Positions 19,490 through 27,130 of a stretch of 64,000 bases of DNA are shown here, piece by piece. A program made the translations under genes and the position numbers. Below the pieces are notes generated by a model. That model worked only from the letters and a program-made list of their open reading frames with translations, ran no database searches and was not told the DNA's origin. Numbering within the stretch: position 1 is the first letter of the stretch; every line of letters begins with the position of its first letter. The stretch is taken from NCBI RefSeq assembly GCF_003355155.1, contig NZ_CP031320.1:5447367-5511366 (forward strand), written 5' to 3'. The DNA is from Streptomyces armeniacus (GTDB taxonomy: Bacteria; Actinomycetota; Actinomycetes; Streptomycetales; Streptomycetaceae).

Positions 19490-19990
19490 CTACTGCTGCT
19501 GGAACAGCTCCGCGGGCAGCGGCTTCAGCAGCGCGTACAGGTCGTTGGTGATCGGCCGGTCCCAGCTGGCGATCGTCACGAGCACGCCGTCGCTGCGGTC
19601 GAACTGCACGCAGGAGATGCGTTCCTCGGAGCACTTGACGCGGCGCACGATCAGCAGGTTGTCGTCGTGCATCACCGGGTCCTCCTCGACCCCGACGACC
19701 TCCACCGGCTCGTCGTTCTCGAGCGCGGCCAGCAGCTGGGCCACCTCGAACGGCACGTCACCCTCGGCGACGTCGCGCGCGGGCGCGCCCTCCGGGAGGT
19801 TGCCGATGATCATCGCGGGGCCGCGGCCGCCGAACAGGTCGTAGCGCAGGAAAACGCCCTGGCAGCTGCCGTCCGGGGCCGGCAGCAGACCCGCCCCGAG
19901 ATTGCCCGGCCAGTCGGACGGGTCCATGGCCAGGACATCGAAGTCCGGCCCGGCGGGCACTGCTGCGTTGCGGCGGCGGAGGAACGACAT
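19490..19990 (-). CDS. Conserved Streptomyces hypothetical protein (166 aa)
   Basis: A soluble acidic 166-residue protein beginning MSFLRRRNAAVPAGPDFDVL and ending PLPAELFQQQ. The sequence is of the kind conserved among streptomycetes but has no domain I can name. Contents include a Gly/Pro-rich region (FGGRGPAMIIGNLPEG) and a late DRSDGVLVTIASWDRPITND. The ATG at 19988-19990 has no Shine-Dalgarno, but TACCAT lies 6 nt upstream, so a leaderless transcript is likely. Further upstream in-frame sequence is the divergent LRR gene's promoter area. Confidence 0.75.
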   Translation of the reverse strand: MSFLRRRNAAVPAGPDFDVLAMDPSDWPGNLGAGLLPAPDGSCQGVFLRYDLFGGRGPAMIIGNLPEGAPARDVAEGDVPFEVAQLLAALENDEPVEVVGVEEDPVMHDDNLLIVRRVKCSEERISCVQFDRSDGVLVTIASWDRPITNDLYALLKPLPAELFQQQ

Positions 19991-19996
19991 GGGGTC

Positions 19997-20002
19997 ATGG
20001 TA
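19997..20002 (-). promoter_or_regulatory. -10 hexamer TACCAT of a leaderless promoter
   Basis: TACCAT on the minus strand ends 6 nt before the ATG of the 166-aa hypothetical gene and fits TANNNT. There is no ribosome-binding site between it and the start. Confidence 0.45.
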
Positions 20003-20060
20003 CGTGCCGGTCCACCGGGTGTTTCCCCCGACGGCTCCGTCTGCCAGGATCACCGTTCTG

Positions 20061-20840
20061 ATGACGGAAAGCCCTGACGAGACGACCCGGACCCCCGCCG
20101 CAACCGGCCCCGCCGCGCCGGACCGCGGCACCGCCAACCTGTGGCGCGCGGGCATCTCCGCCGTGCCCGAAGACCTGCTCCGGCGCGAGGACCTGCGGGT
20201 GCTGATCCTCGCGGACAACGCGCTGACCCGGGTCCCTCCGGACATCGCGCGGCTGACCCGTCTGCACACCCTGGACCTGGGGCACAACGCGATCACCTCG
20301 CTCCCGCCCGAGATCGGCGCGCTGAGCGGCCTGGACCGGTTCCTCTACGTGCACGACAACCGGCTGACCGAGCTCCCGGACACGCTGGGTGAGCTGCGCC
20401 GGCTCGCGTACCTCAACGCCGGCGAGAACCGCCTCACCCGGCTCCCCCGCACCCTCGGCGCGATGACCGGCCTCGTCGAGCTCCGGGCGCAGCACAACCG
20501 GCTGACGCGGCTGCCGGACGGCATCGGCGAGCTGACCCGGCTGCGCGAGCTGTGGCTGCGCGGCAACGCGCTCACCGCGCTGCCGGACGGCGTCGCCGCC
20601 CTCCGCGAGCTGCGCCTGCTCGACCTGCGCGAGAACGAGCTGGCCGAGCTCCCCGACGCCGTCTGCGGCCTGCCCCTGCTGCGCCGCGTCGACCTGCGCG
20701 CCAACCCGCTGCGGCGCCTCCCCGCGCGGCTCACGGAGCTGCCCGCGCTGGAGAAGCTCGATCTGCGCTGGAGCGGCGTCGGGGAGGACGACGAGGTGGT
20801 ACGGGCGCTGACCGCACGCGGCTGCGTCGTGCTCACGTGA
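20061..20840 (+). CDS. Leucine-rich-repeat protein
   Basis: A 259-residue soluble protein made almost wholly of LRRs of about 23 residues (pattern LxxLxxLxLxxNxLTxLPxxIxxL) from about residue 35 to 240. The N-terminal leader is Thr/Pro/Ala-rich and there is no signal peptide. Asn ladder residues (ADNALTRVP, GHNAITSLP, HDNRLTELP, GENRLTRLP, QHNRLTRLP) are intact. LRR proteins of this type are protein-binding scaffolds, and the partner is unknown. The ATG at 20061 has only a weak AGGA site. The gene is divergent from the 166-aa hypothetical. Confidence 0.88.
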   Translation: MTESPDETTRTPAATGPAAPDRGTANLWRAGISAVPEDLLRREDLRVLILADNALTRVPPDIARLTRLHTLDLGHNAITSLPPEIGALSGLDRFLYVHDNRLTELPDTLGELRRLAYLNAGENRLTRLPRTLGAMTGLVELRAQHNRLTRLPDGIGELTRLRELWLRGNALTALPDGVAALRELRLLDLRENELAELPDAVCGLPLLRRVDLRANPLRRLPARLTELPALEKLDLRWSGVGEDDEVVRALTARGCVVLT

Positions 20841-20908
20841 AGCCGCACGCCCGTACGCATACGCCCGTACGCGGATCGGTACGGGCCGTGCTCAGGTGAA
20901 TGGTGTGC

Positions 20909-21139
20909 TCAGGTGAGGTCGAACTCGCCGTCCCGCGCGCCCAGCACGAAGGCGCGCCACTCGCTCGGGGCGAAGATCACGGCAGGGACCTCGGGGTGGC
21001 GTCCGTTGCGCATCGCGATGAAGCCCTCCACGAACGCTATCTGCACATCGCCCTTCCCCTGGCTTCCGGACCGCCACTCGGCGTTCGTCAGATCGAGTTC
21101 CGGCTTCCTCGCCGTCGTGGTGGTGGTGCCGTCTGCCAC
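20909..21139 (-). CDS. DUF397 domain protein
   Basis: A 76-residue protein. The GTG at 21137-21139 has GGGAGGAG seven bases upstream. The diagnostic DUF397 elements are present: LTNAEWRSGSQG, VQIAFVEGFIAMRNG and the end VPAVIFAPSEWRAFVLGARDGEF. DUF397 proteins usually sit beside an XRE-family regulator and act with it. Here the partner is missing, so this is an orphan copy. It is transcribed on the minus strand between the LRR and PaaK-like genes. Confidence 0.9.
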   Translation of the reverse strand: MADGTTTTTARKPELDLTNAEWRSGSQGKGDVQIAFVEGFIAMRNGRHPEVPAVIFAPSEWRAFVLGARDGEFDLT

Positions 21140-21381
21140 GTGCGTGCTCCTCCCGATGCGCTTCCCGGACCAGACTATCCATCCGTGCGGTGCGCGCACA
21201 GGCCGCGTGAGCACTCAACGGGCGTCCCAACGGGCCTTCTTCCGCGGGCCGTTCGCGCGCCCTGCGGGCCGCCGCGGTGCCCGCCGGCCGGCGCCCCGCC
21301 GGGCCGCGAGCCTTGACCCGCCGACCGCGGCACTGCTTACTTGACGCGTCCGAGCGCCGCCGTACGACCTGTTGGGGTGCC

Positions 21382-22680
21382 ATGCAGCAGCTGGATTCCG
21401 CGGAACGGCTCACGCGCGAGGAGCTGCGCCGGCTCCAGCTGGAACGGCTGCGCGCCTCGCTCCGCCACGCGTACGACCACGTGGACGCCTACCGCCGGGC
21501 GTTCGACTCCGCGGGCGTACGCCCCGAGGACTGCCGCACGCTCGAAGACCTGGCGGCATTCCCGTTCACCACGAAAGACATGCTGCGCGAGAACTACCCG
21601 TTCGGCATGTTCGCCGTCCCCCGCGAACAGGTGCGGCGCGTCCACGCGTCCAGCGGGACGACCGGCGCGCCGACCGTCGTGGGCTACACGCAGGGCGACC
21701 TGGACGCCTGGGCGGACGTGGTCGCCCGCAGCATCCGCGCCGCCGGCGGCCGGCCCGGGCACCGGGTCCATGTGGGCTACGGGTACGGGCTGTTCACCGG
21801 CGGACTCGGCGCGCACTACGGCGCGGAGCGCCTCGGCTGCACCGTGGTCCCGGCGTCCGGCGGGATGACGGCGCGGCAGGTGCGGCTGATCCAGGACTTC
21901 GAGCCCGAGATCATCATGGTGACGCCGTCGTACATGCTGACCCTGCTCGACGAGTTCGAGCGGCAGGGCGTCGACCCGCGTACGACGTCCCTCCGGATCG
22001 GCATCTTCGGCGCGGAGCCGTGGACGGAGCGGATGCGGCGGGAGATCGAGGAGCGCTTCGCGATCGACGCGGTGGACATTTACGGCCTGTCGGAGGTGAT
22101 CGGGCCGGGCGTCTCGCAGGAGTGCGTGGAGACCAAGGACGGGCTGCACGTCTGGGAGGACCACTTCTATCCGGAGGTGGTGGACCCGGTGTCCGGCGCG
22201 GTGCTGCCGGAGGGCGAGCGCGGCGAGCTGGTGTTCACGTCGCTGACGCGGGAGGCGACGCCCGTCGTGCGGTACCGCACCCGGGACCTGACGCGGCTGC
22301 TGCCGGGCACGGCGCGGCCTGCGTTCCGGCGCATGGAGAAGGTCACCGGCCGCTGCGACGACATGATCATCCTGCGCGGTGTGAACCTCTTCCCGTCCCA
22401 GATCGAGGAGATCGTGCTGCGCACCCCCGGCGTCGCGCCGCACTTCCAGCTGCGGCTCGGCCGGGAGGCGCGGCTCGACCGGCTGACCGTACGGGCCGAG
22501 GCGCGGCCCGGTGCCGCGCCGGAGCAGCGCACCGCCGCGGTGGACGCGATCGCGCGTGCCGTACGGGACGAGATCGGGGTGACCGTCGCGGTGGAGATCA
22601 CGGCGCCGGGGACGCTGGAGCGTTCGGCGGGGAAGTTCAACCGCGTGCTGGACGAGCGCCCGGCGGACGGGCCGGGCTAG
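21382..22680 (+). CDS. paaK: Phenylacetate-CoA ligase family protein
   Basis: A 432-residue adenylate-forming ligase of the usual length for PaaK. Motifs in order: the phosphate loop SSGTTGAPTVVGY (from residue 90), GYGYGLFTGG, DIYGLSEVIGPGVSQEC, VRYRTRDLT and a C-terminal GRCDDMIILRGVNLFPSQIE hinge/lid. It would activate phenylacetate or a related aryl acid to its CoA thioester using ATP. No paa catabolic genes flank it, so it may serve a biosynthetic or salvage role. The ATG at 21382 has only a GGGG purine run upstream. The start is supported by family length. Confidence 0.9.
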   Translation: MQQLDSAERLTREELRRLQLERLRASLRHAYDHVDAYRRAFDSAGVRPEDCRTLEDLAAFPFTTKDMLRENYPFGMFAVPREQVRRVHASSGTTGAPTVVGYTQGDLDAWADVVARSIRAAGGRPGHRVHVGYGYGLFTGGLGAHYGAERLGCTVVPASGGMTARQVRLIQDFEPEIIMVTPSYMLTLLDEFERQGVDPRTTSLRIGIFGAEPWTERMRREIEERFAIDAVDIYGLSEVIGPGVSQECVETKDGLHVWEDHFYPEVVDPVSGAVLPEGERGELVFTSLTREATPVVRYRTRDLTRLLPGTARPAFRRMEKVTGRCDDMIILRGVNLFPSQIEEIVLRTPGVAPHFQLRLGREARLDRLTVRAEARPGAAPEQRTAAVDAIARAVRDEIGVTVAVEITAPGTLERSAGKFNRVLDERPADGPG

Positions 22681-22741
22681 CCGTACGGGGGCGGGCGTAC
22701 GTACGGCTAGCCCGAGTCCGTCCGGTGGGCGCGGGGAGGGG

Positions 22742-23458
22742 GATAAGGGACAGGACAGGGGCAGGGCGAGCGCCGCCGCGCTGCTGGCCGGTCTCGCGGC
22801 GGCGCTCGCCCTGCCCCTGTCCCCGGCCACGGCGGCGCCCGCGGCCCCGCCCGCCGAAGCGGCACCGTCGGCCGCCGCGCCGGCCGTGCGCGGGGGCGAC
22901 ATCCTGTACGGCGACGGGGGATTCGCCTGCGCCATCGGGTTCAACGTCCGTGACGCGGCCTCGTACTACGGCACCCTGCCCGGACACTGCGCGGAGCTCT
23001 CGCAGACCTGGTACGCGGACCCGGGCCGTACCGTGCAGGTCGGCGTCACCGAGGGCGCGCACTTCCCGGACGGCGACTACGGGCTCATCCGCTACACCAA
23101 CTCCGAGCTCTCCTACCCCGGCGAGATCACCATCGGCGGCGGCCAGTTCATCGACATCACCGGCGCCGCCGAGCCCACCGTCGGACAGTCCGTCTGCCGG
23201 GGCGGCGCCCTCACCGGCGTGCGGTGCGGGATCGTCACCGCGGTCAACGTGAGCGTCAACTTCCCGCAGGGCACGGTGAACGGTCTCTTCCGCACCAACC
23301 TCTGCTCCGAACCGGGCGATCGCGGCGGCCCCGCGTTCTCCGGCACCACGGCACTCGGCATGGAGTCGGGCGCCACCGGGAACTGCAGCTCGGGCGGCTC
23401 CTCCTACTACCAGCCGATCACCGAGGTGCTCGCCGCGTACGGTCTCACCATCTACTGA
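22742..23458 (+). pseudogene. Streptogrisin-like S1 serine protease, degenerate (no start codon; catalytic Ser replaced by Arg)
   Basis: The open frame encodes a typical secretion signal (ALLAGLAAALALPLSPATAA) and an S1 peptidase of the streptogrisin group. The His region is LPGHCAEL, the Asp region GDYGLIRY, and disulfide cysteines are present (CRGGALTGVRCG; NCSSGGSSYYQPITE). The canonical GDSGGP reads GDRGGP (Arg codon 23321-23323), so the nucleophile is missing. No ATG, GTG or TTG exists in frame before the signal peptide. The only nearby start, GTG at 22725, is in another frame and would need a frameshift near 22770. The signal-peptide DNA also forms a 28-bp perfect foldback. Together these point to a decayed gene; a non-catalytic secreted homologue using a rare start codon is the alternative. 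Confidence 0.75.
22753..22822. repeat. 28-bp perfect inverted repeat with 14-nt loop
   Basis: The arms at 22753-22780 and 22795-22822 are exact reverse complements; the left arm starts GGACAGGGGCAGGG. The structure lies across the signal-peptide codons of the degenerate protease gene, 72 bp after paaK. It could act as a terminator-like hairpin for paaK, but no T-run follows. It looks like a foldback (template-switch) duplication of signal-peptide DNA. Confidence 0.85.
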
Positions 23459-23517
23459 GCGCGCGCAGACGTGTTGACCGTCTGATGCGCGTTTGATGTG
23501 ACCTCGCGTCTGACAGG

Positions 23518-23558
23518 CACCAGCCACCAGCCACCAGCCACCAGCCACCAGCCACCAG
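23518..23558. repeat. 7-bp tandem repeat CACCAGC (almost six copies)
   Basis: Five exact copies of CACCAGC plus six bases of a sixth run from 23518 to 23558. They are bounded by the inverted words CGTCTGACAGG and CAGACGTCTGACG. The array lies directly after the degenerate protease gene. Confidence 0.85.
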
Positions 23559-23641
23559 GCAGACGTCTGACGCGTCTGCGATGCGCGTTTGAACGTGTTT
23601 GGCGGGCATCTGCCGTACGGCCCGCCGAACGACCGCTTGAG

Positions 23642-23688
23642 CGTACGATCGCTTTCGGTGACCGTACGATCGAGTGGCCGATCGTACG
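23642..23688. repeat. Three-site repeat of CGTACGATCG, two in inverted orientation
   Basis: CGTACGATCG occurs at 23642-23651 and 23663-23672. Its exact reverse complement CGATCGTACG lies at 23679-23688, making a 10-bp-arm dyad with a 6-nt spacer. The layout (21 bp between the direct copies, about two helical turns) looks like a cluster of binding sites, about 400 bp before the first gene of cluster I. Confidence 0.55.
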
Positions 23689-24013
23689 ACTCAACTGCCG
23701 CTCTGAGGCAACCGCTTCCCGCTGCCCGTACGTCGGCACGCCACCCCACCGGCCGGGCGTCGTACCAGGCCCCGCGGCGCACGGCCGCCAACTCCCGTGC
23801 GCCCGGCGGCCCGTGGCTCGGGGAGCCGCCGCCGGGCCGCGCCGCCGTGCCCGCAGGCCTCTCAACTGCCGTGAACTGGGCAGGTCACGGACGGTGCGGG
23901 CACGCGCGGACCGCCCCGCGGCCCGTACGCCGCCCCGCCCCCGTACGTGCTGTGCCGCCCGTACGGGGTCAGTGCCGCGCGCCGAGAGCGCGAAGTTCGT
24001 TGCTGCACCTCTG

Positions 24014-24063
24014 TTGACCCGTGTCGCACCCCGCCCGTAGCTTGCATGTCAGCAAGCGCTTTC
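24014..24063 (+). promoter_or_regulatory. Promoter and LacI-type operator of sugar cluster I
   Basis: A -35 box TTGACC (24014-24019) is separated by 18 bp from TAGCTT (24038-24043). Covering the -10 and the predicted start point are two overlapping dyads. One is GCTTGC-ATGTCA-GCAAGC (24040-24057). The other is GCAAGCGCTTTC (24052-24063), one mismatch from a perfect palindrome around AAGCGCTT, the core recognised by many LacI/CcpA-family sugar repressors. This argues for repressor control of the downstream oxidoreductase-ABC operon. Confidence 0.6.
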
Positions 24064-24089
24064 TAGCCCACTGCAGCCTGCCCGATGGG

Positions 24090-25337
24090 GTGTTTCCCAC
24101 GTCTGCTCATCCGTTTGAAGGCCGTGCTCTCCGTGCCGCCGTCATCGGCACCGGCGCCATCTCCCGCAGTCATCTGACCGCCCTGACCGAACTCGCCGCC
24201 GACAACGAGGTGGAGCTCGTCGCCGCCGTGGACGTCGACGAGGCGGCCGTCGCCGCGTTCTGCGCGGTAGCGGTAGCGGAAGCGGCAGCGACCACACATC
24301 CCGCGCCCCGCCCGTACACCGATCTCGACCTGATGCTCGCCGAGGAGCGCCCCGACCTCGTCACCGTCTGCACGCCGCCGACCCTGCACCGCGCGCAGAG
24401 CGTCGCCGCGCTGCGCGCCGGCGCCTGGGTGTGGTGCGAGAAGCCGCCGTGCCCGTCGCTCGCCGACTTCGACGCCGTCGAGGCGGCCGAGGGCACGGAC
24501 GGCGGGCCGTTCGCGTCGGTCGTGTTCCAGCACCGGTTCGGTTCGGGCACCCGGCACGTACGGCGGCTGCTGGCCGAACGGGCGCTGGGCAGGCCGCTCG
24601 TGGCGCACTGCCAGACGACCTGGTACCGGGACACCGCGTACTACGCCGTGCCGTGGCGCGGCCGTTGGGACACCGAGGGCGGCGGCCCGGCGATGGGGCA
24701 CGGCATCCACCAGATGGATCTGCTGCTCGATCTGCTCGGTCCGTGGACCGAAGTACGTGCGATGGCGGGCCGGCTGGTGCACGACGTGCAGACGGAGGAC
24801 GTCTCGACGGCCCTCGTCCGCTTCGACAGCGGCGCCATGGCGACCGTCGTGAACAGCGTGCTCAGCCCGGACGAGGTCAGCCGTATCCGCGTCGACTGCG
24901 AGCGGGCCACCGTCGAACTCACCCACCTCTACGGCCACCGCAACGACGACTGGCGCGTCACCCCCGCCCCCGGCGTGCCCGAGGCGCAGGTCGCGGAGTG
25001 GCGTGACTTCGGCCCCGACGTGCCCAGTTCGCACACCGCGCAGCTGCGGGAGCTGGTGGCGAGCATGCGCGCGGGCGTACGGCCGCGCAGCAGCGGCGCG
25101 GACGGGCGTACGAGCCTGGAGCTGATCACCGCGCTGTACAAGTCGGCGTTCACGGGCGGGACCGTACGGGCGGGCGAGATCGGCCCCGGCGACCCGTACT
25201 ACACCGTCCTGCACGGCGGCGCCCCCGGCTGGGCCCCACCGGACAGCACCCGCAAAACAGGCGACACAGGCAAAACAGGCGACACAGGAAACACAGGCGG
25301 AACGGACAACGCGGACGACACGGAGGTGGCCGCATGA
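24090..25337 (+). CDS. Gfo/Idh/MocA-family oxidoreductase (first gene of sugar cluster I)
   Basis: A 415-residue cytosolic NAD(P)-dependent sugar dehydrogenase-type protein. The Rossmann motif AAVIGTGAISRSH lies near the N-terminus. The family motif CEKPP (WCEKPPCPSLADFD) is intact, and a C-terminal alpha/beta domain includes MGHGIHQMDLLLDLLGP. The C-terminal 40 residues are a Thr/Gly/Asp repeat tail (GDTGKTGDTGNTGG). The GTG at 24090 was preferred because it lies after the promoter/operator; an in-frame GTG at 24021 would overlap the -35/-10. The next gene overlaps by ATGA. Likely role: oxidation or isomerisation of the sugar imported by this cluster. Confidence 0.85.
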   Translation: MFPTSAHPFEGRALRAAVIGTGAISRSHLTALTELAADNEVELVAAVDVDEAAVAAFCAVAVAEAAATTHPAPRPYTDLDLMLAEERPDLVTVCTPPTLHRAQSVAALRAGAWVWCEKPPCPSLADFDAVEAAEGTDGGPFASVVFQHRFGSGTRHVRRLLAERALGRPLVAHCQTTWYRDTAYYAVPWRGRWDTEGGGPAMGHGIHQMDLLLDLLGPWTEVRAMAGRLVHDVQTEDVSTALVRFDSGAMATVVNSVLSPDEVSRIRVDCERATVELTHLYGHRNDDWRVTPAPGVPEAQVAEWRDFGPDVPSSHTAQLRELVASMRAGVRPRSSGADGRTSLELITALYKSAFTGGTVRAGEIGPGDPYYTVLHGGAPGWAPPDSTRKTGDTGKTGDTGNTGGTDNADDTEVAA

Positions 25338-26281
25338 GCGGCGACGGCAAGCGGCTGCGGCTCGTCCACGCGCACGGCGAGCACATCGCGGTCACCGAAC
25401 CGGCCACGGGTGTCGAGCTGTTGCGCTACGTCTACCGCCCGGAGGCGGCGTGGGAGGCGCCGAAGCCGTATCTGCACCCGCTGCGCACCCTCTCGGCGAA
25501 CGTCGTCACCGACTACCGGCCCAACGACCACCGCTGGCACAAGGGCCTCCAGATGACGGCCTCCCATCTGTCCGGCCAGAACCTGTGGGGCGGCAACACC
25601 TATGTGCACGGCGAGGGCTATCTCGCGCTGCCCGAACGGGTCGGCTCGATGGCCCACACCGGGTTCGACGAGGTGTCGGCGGACGACGACGGGCGCGCGG
25701 TGATCGCCGAGCGGCTGACCTGGCACCCGTACACCGGCGAGCTGTGGGCCGACGAGGAGCGCCGTATCGAGGTGCACGACGTGCACCCGGAGCCCGGCGC
25801 CGGCTCGTGGGCGCTGACCTGGACGAGCGCCGTCACCAACCGGCGTACGGAGCCGCTGCTGTTCGGCAGCCCCACCACGCACGGGCGCGAACAGGCGGGC
25901 TACACCGGGCTGTTCTGGCGCGGCCCGCGCGCCTTCCGGGCGGGCAGGGTGCTTGGGCCCGACGCCGAGGGCCCGGGGCTGATGGGGGAGCAGGCGCCGT
26001 GGCTGGCGTACTCCGGCGAGCACGACGGCGCCGACGGCCACGCCACCCTCGTCTTCGCGCACGCCCCCGAGAACGACGACCTGGGCAAGGACGGCGCGCA
26101 CCCCGCGCACTGGTTCGTACGCAACGAGCCGTTCGCGGCCGTCGCCCCCTCCCTCGCCTTCCACGACGAACTCGCGCTCGCCCCCGGTGACACCCTCACC
26201 CGCCGCTACCGCGTCGTCGTCGCGGACGGCGCGTGGGAGCGCGAGGAGATCGCCGCGTACCTGCGGGAGCACCCGTGGTGA
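25334..26281 (+). CDS. PmoA family protein (DUF6807)
   Basis: A 315-residue protein overlapping its upstream neighbour by ATGA. It shows the features of the so-called methane-oxygenase PmoA family (DUF6807), which is in fact a carbohydrate-associated beta-sandwich family. These include RPYLHPL-like sequence near residue 40 (PKPYLHPLRTLSANVVTDY), DHRWHKGLQM with paired His, and WLAYSGEHDG with late FHDELALAPGDTLTRRYRVV. The name does not imply methane oxidation. Its position between an oxidoreductase and a cupin in a sugar ABC operon suggests a role in carbohydrate metabolism, with the reaction unknown. Confidence 0.82.
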   Translation: MSGDGKRLRLVHAHGEHIAVTEPATGVELLRYVYRPEAAWEAPKPYLHPLRTLSANVVTDYRPNDHRWHKGLQMTASHLSGQNLWGGNTYVHGEGYLALPERVGSMAHTGFDEVSADDDGRAVIAERLTWHPYTGELWADEERRIEVHDVHPEPGAGSWALTWTSAVTNRRTEPLLFGSPTTHGREQAGYTGLFWRGPRAFRAGRVLGPDAEGPGLMGEQAPWLAYSGEHDGADGHATLVFAHAPENDDLGKDGAHPAHWFVRNEPFAAVAPSLAFHDELALAPGDTLTRRYRVVVADGAWEREEIAAYLREHPW

Positions 26282-27027
26282 CCTTCGCCGGGCCGCCCGG
26301 CGCCGTCGCCGTGTCCCACCTCTCCGTCTACGACTGGCCCGCCGCCGACGGCCTCTGCGGCGGCACCCCGCACATGCATCTGACCTGCACCGAGGGGTAC
26401 GTGGTGACGGGCGGCGCCGGGGCGGTGCAGACGCTCACCGCGTCCGGTTTCCGGCAGACGCCGCTCGAACCGGGCTCGCTGGTCTGGTTCACGCCCGGCA
26501 CGATCCACCGGCTCGTGAACGACGGCGACCTGCGCATCGTCGTCATGATGCAGAACAGCGGGCTGCCCGAGGCAGGCGACGCCGTCCTGACCCTCCCGCC
26601 GGAGCAGCTGCGCGACCCGGAGACCTACGCCGCCGCCACCGCCCTGCCGGCCGGCGCGAGCGAGGCCGGGCAGGAGCGCGCCGCACGCGCACGGCGCGAC
26701 CTGGCCCTCGAGGGCTACGACGCCCTGCGCCGCGCCACGGAGGCCGGCGACCCGGAGCCGCTCGCCGCGTTCCACCGGGCGGCGGCCGCGCTCGTACGGC
26801 CGCGGCTGGACGAGTGGCGGCAGCGCTGGGAGCGCGGCGCCGCGACGGCGTCGGCGGCGACCGGCGCGCAGCTGGCCGCGCTGGGACGGGGCGACGCGGG
26901 GCATCTGGCGGAGGCGGAGGTGCGGGCCGAACAGCCTTCCGTACGCGGGCGGTTCGGGATGTGCGGGCGGCTGGACGTGTACGCGACCAGCGCGGCCACG
27001 GCCCGGGAGCCCCTGCCCGGGCCGTAG
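26278..27027 (+). CDS. Cupin-domain protein
   Basis: A 249-residue protein with GTG at 26278 overlapping the previous stop (GTGA). The cupin half has GTPHMHLTCTEGYVVTGGAG (His pair plus Glu, metal-ligand-like) and the second motif PGSLVWFTPGTIHRLVNDG. A helical, Arg/Ala-rich C-terminal half (about 120-249) follows and has no recognised domain. Probably a metal-binding sugar isomerase or sensor acting with the oxidoreductase and the PmoA-like protein. It is followed by a 103-bp gap before the binding-protein gene. Confidence 0.8.
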   Translation: MTFAGPPGAVAVSHLSVYDWPAADGLCGGTPHMHLTCTEGYVVTGGAGAVQTLTASGFRQTPLEPGSLVWFTPGTIHRLVNDGDLRIVVMMQNSGLPEAGDAVLTLPPEQLRDPETYAAATALPAGASEAGQERAARARRDLALEGYDALRRATEAGDPEPLAAFHRAAAALVRPRLDEWRQRWERGAATASAATGAQLAALGRGDAGHLAEAEVRAEQPSVRGRFGMCGRLDVYATSAATAREPLPGP

Positions 27028-27130
27028 CCCGTACGTCCACACGCCCGTACGCATGCCCCACACGCGGACCCCTGCCACCACAGACACGCGGATCACCCCA
27101 CGCCCGTACCGACGACCCCCAGGAGGCACG

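Larger units (their letters stand above)
23459..24013. other. Repeat-rich gene-free stretch upstream of sugar cluster I
   Basis: I see no credible gene here. It holds a 13-bp direct repeat GATGCGCGTTTGA (23484-23496 and 23580-23592) flanking a 7-bp tandem repeat. It also holds the 10-mer CGTTTGAACG (23586-23595), which is the reverse complement of one copy upstream of the DeoR/LacI-type regulator gene. Further along are three copies of CGTACGATCG and then GTACG-rich low-complexity sequence to about 23970. Confidence 0.6.

Noticed and set aside
23518..23558. CRISPR-like array
   Set aside because: The 7-bp units are contiguous with no spacers; it is a simple tandem repeat.
25334..26281. Methane monooxygenase subunit suggested by the name PmoA
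   Set aside because: It is a soluble DUF6807 protein in a sugar operon, not a membrane copper enzyme.
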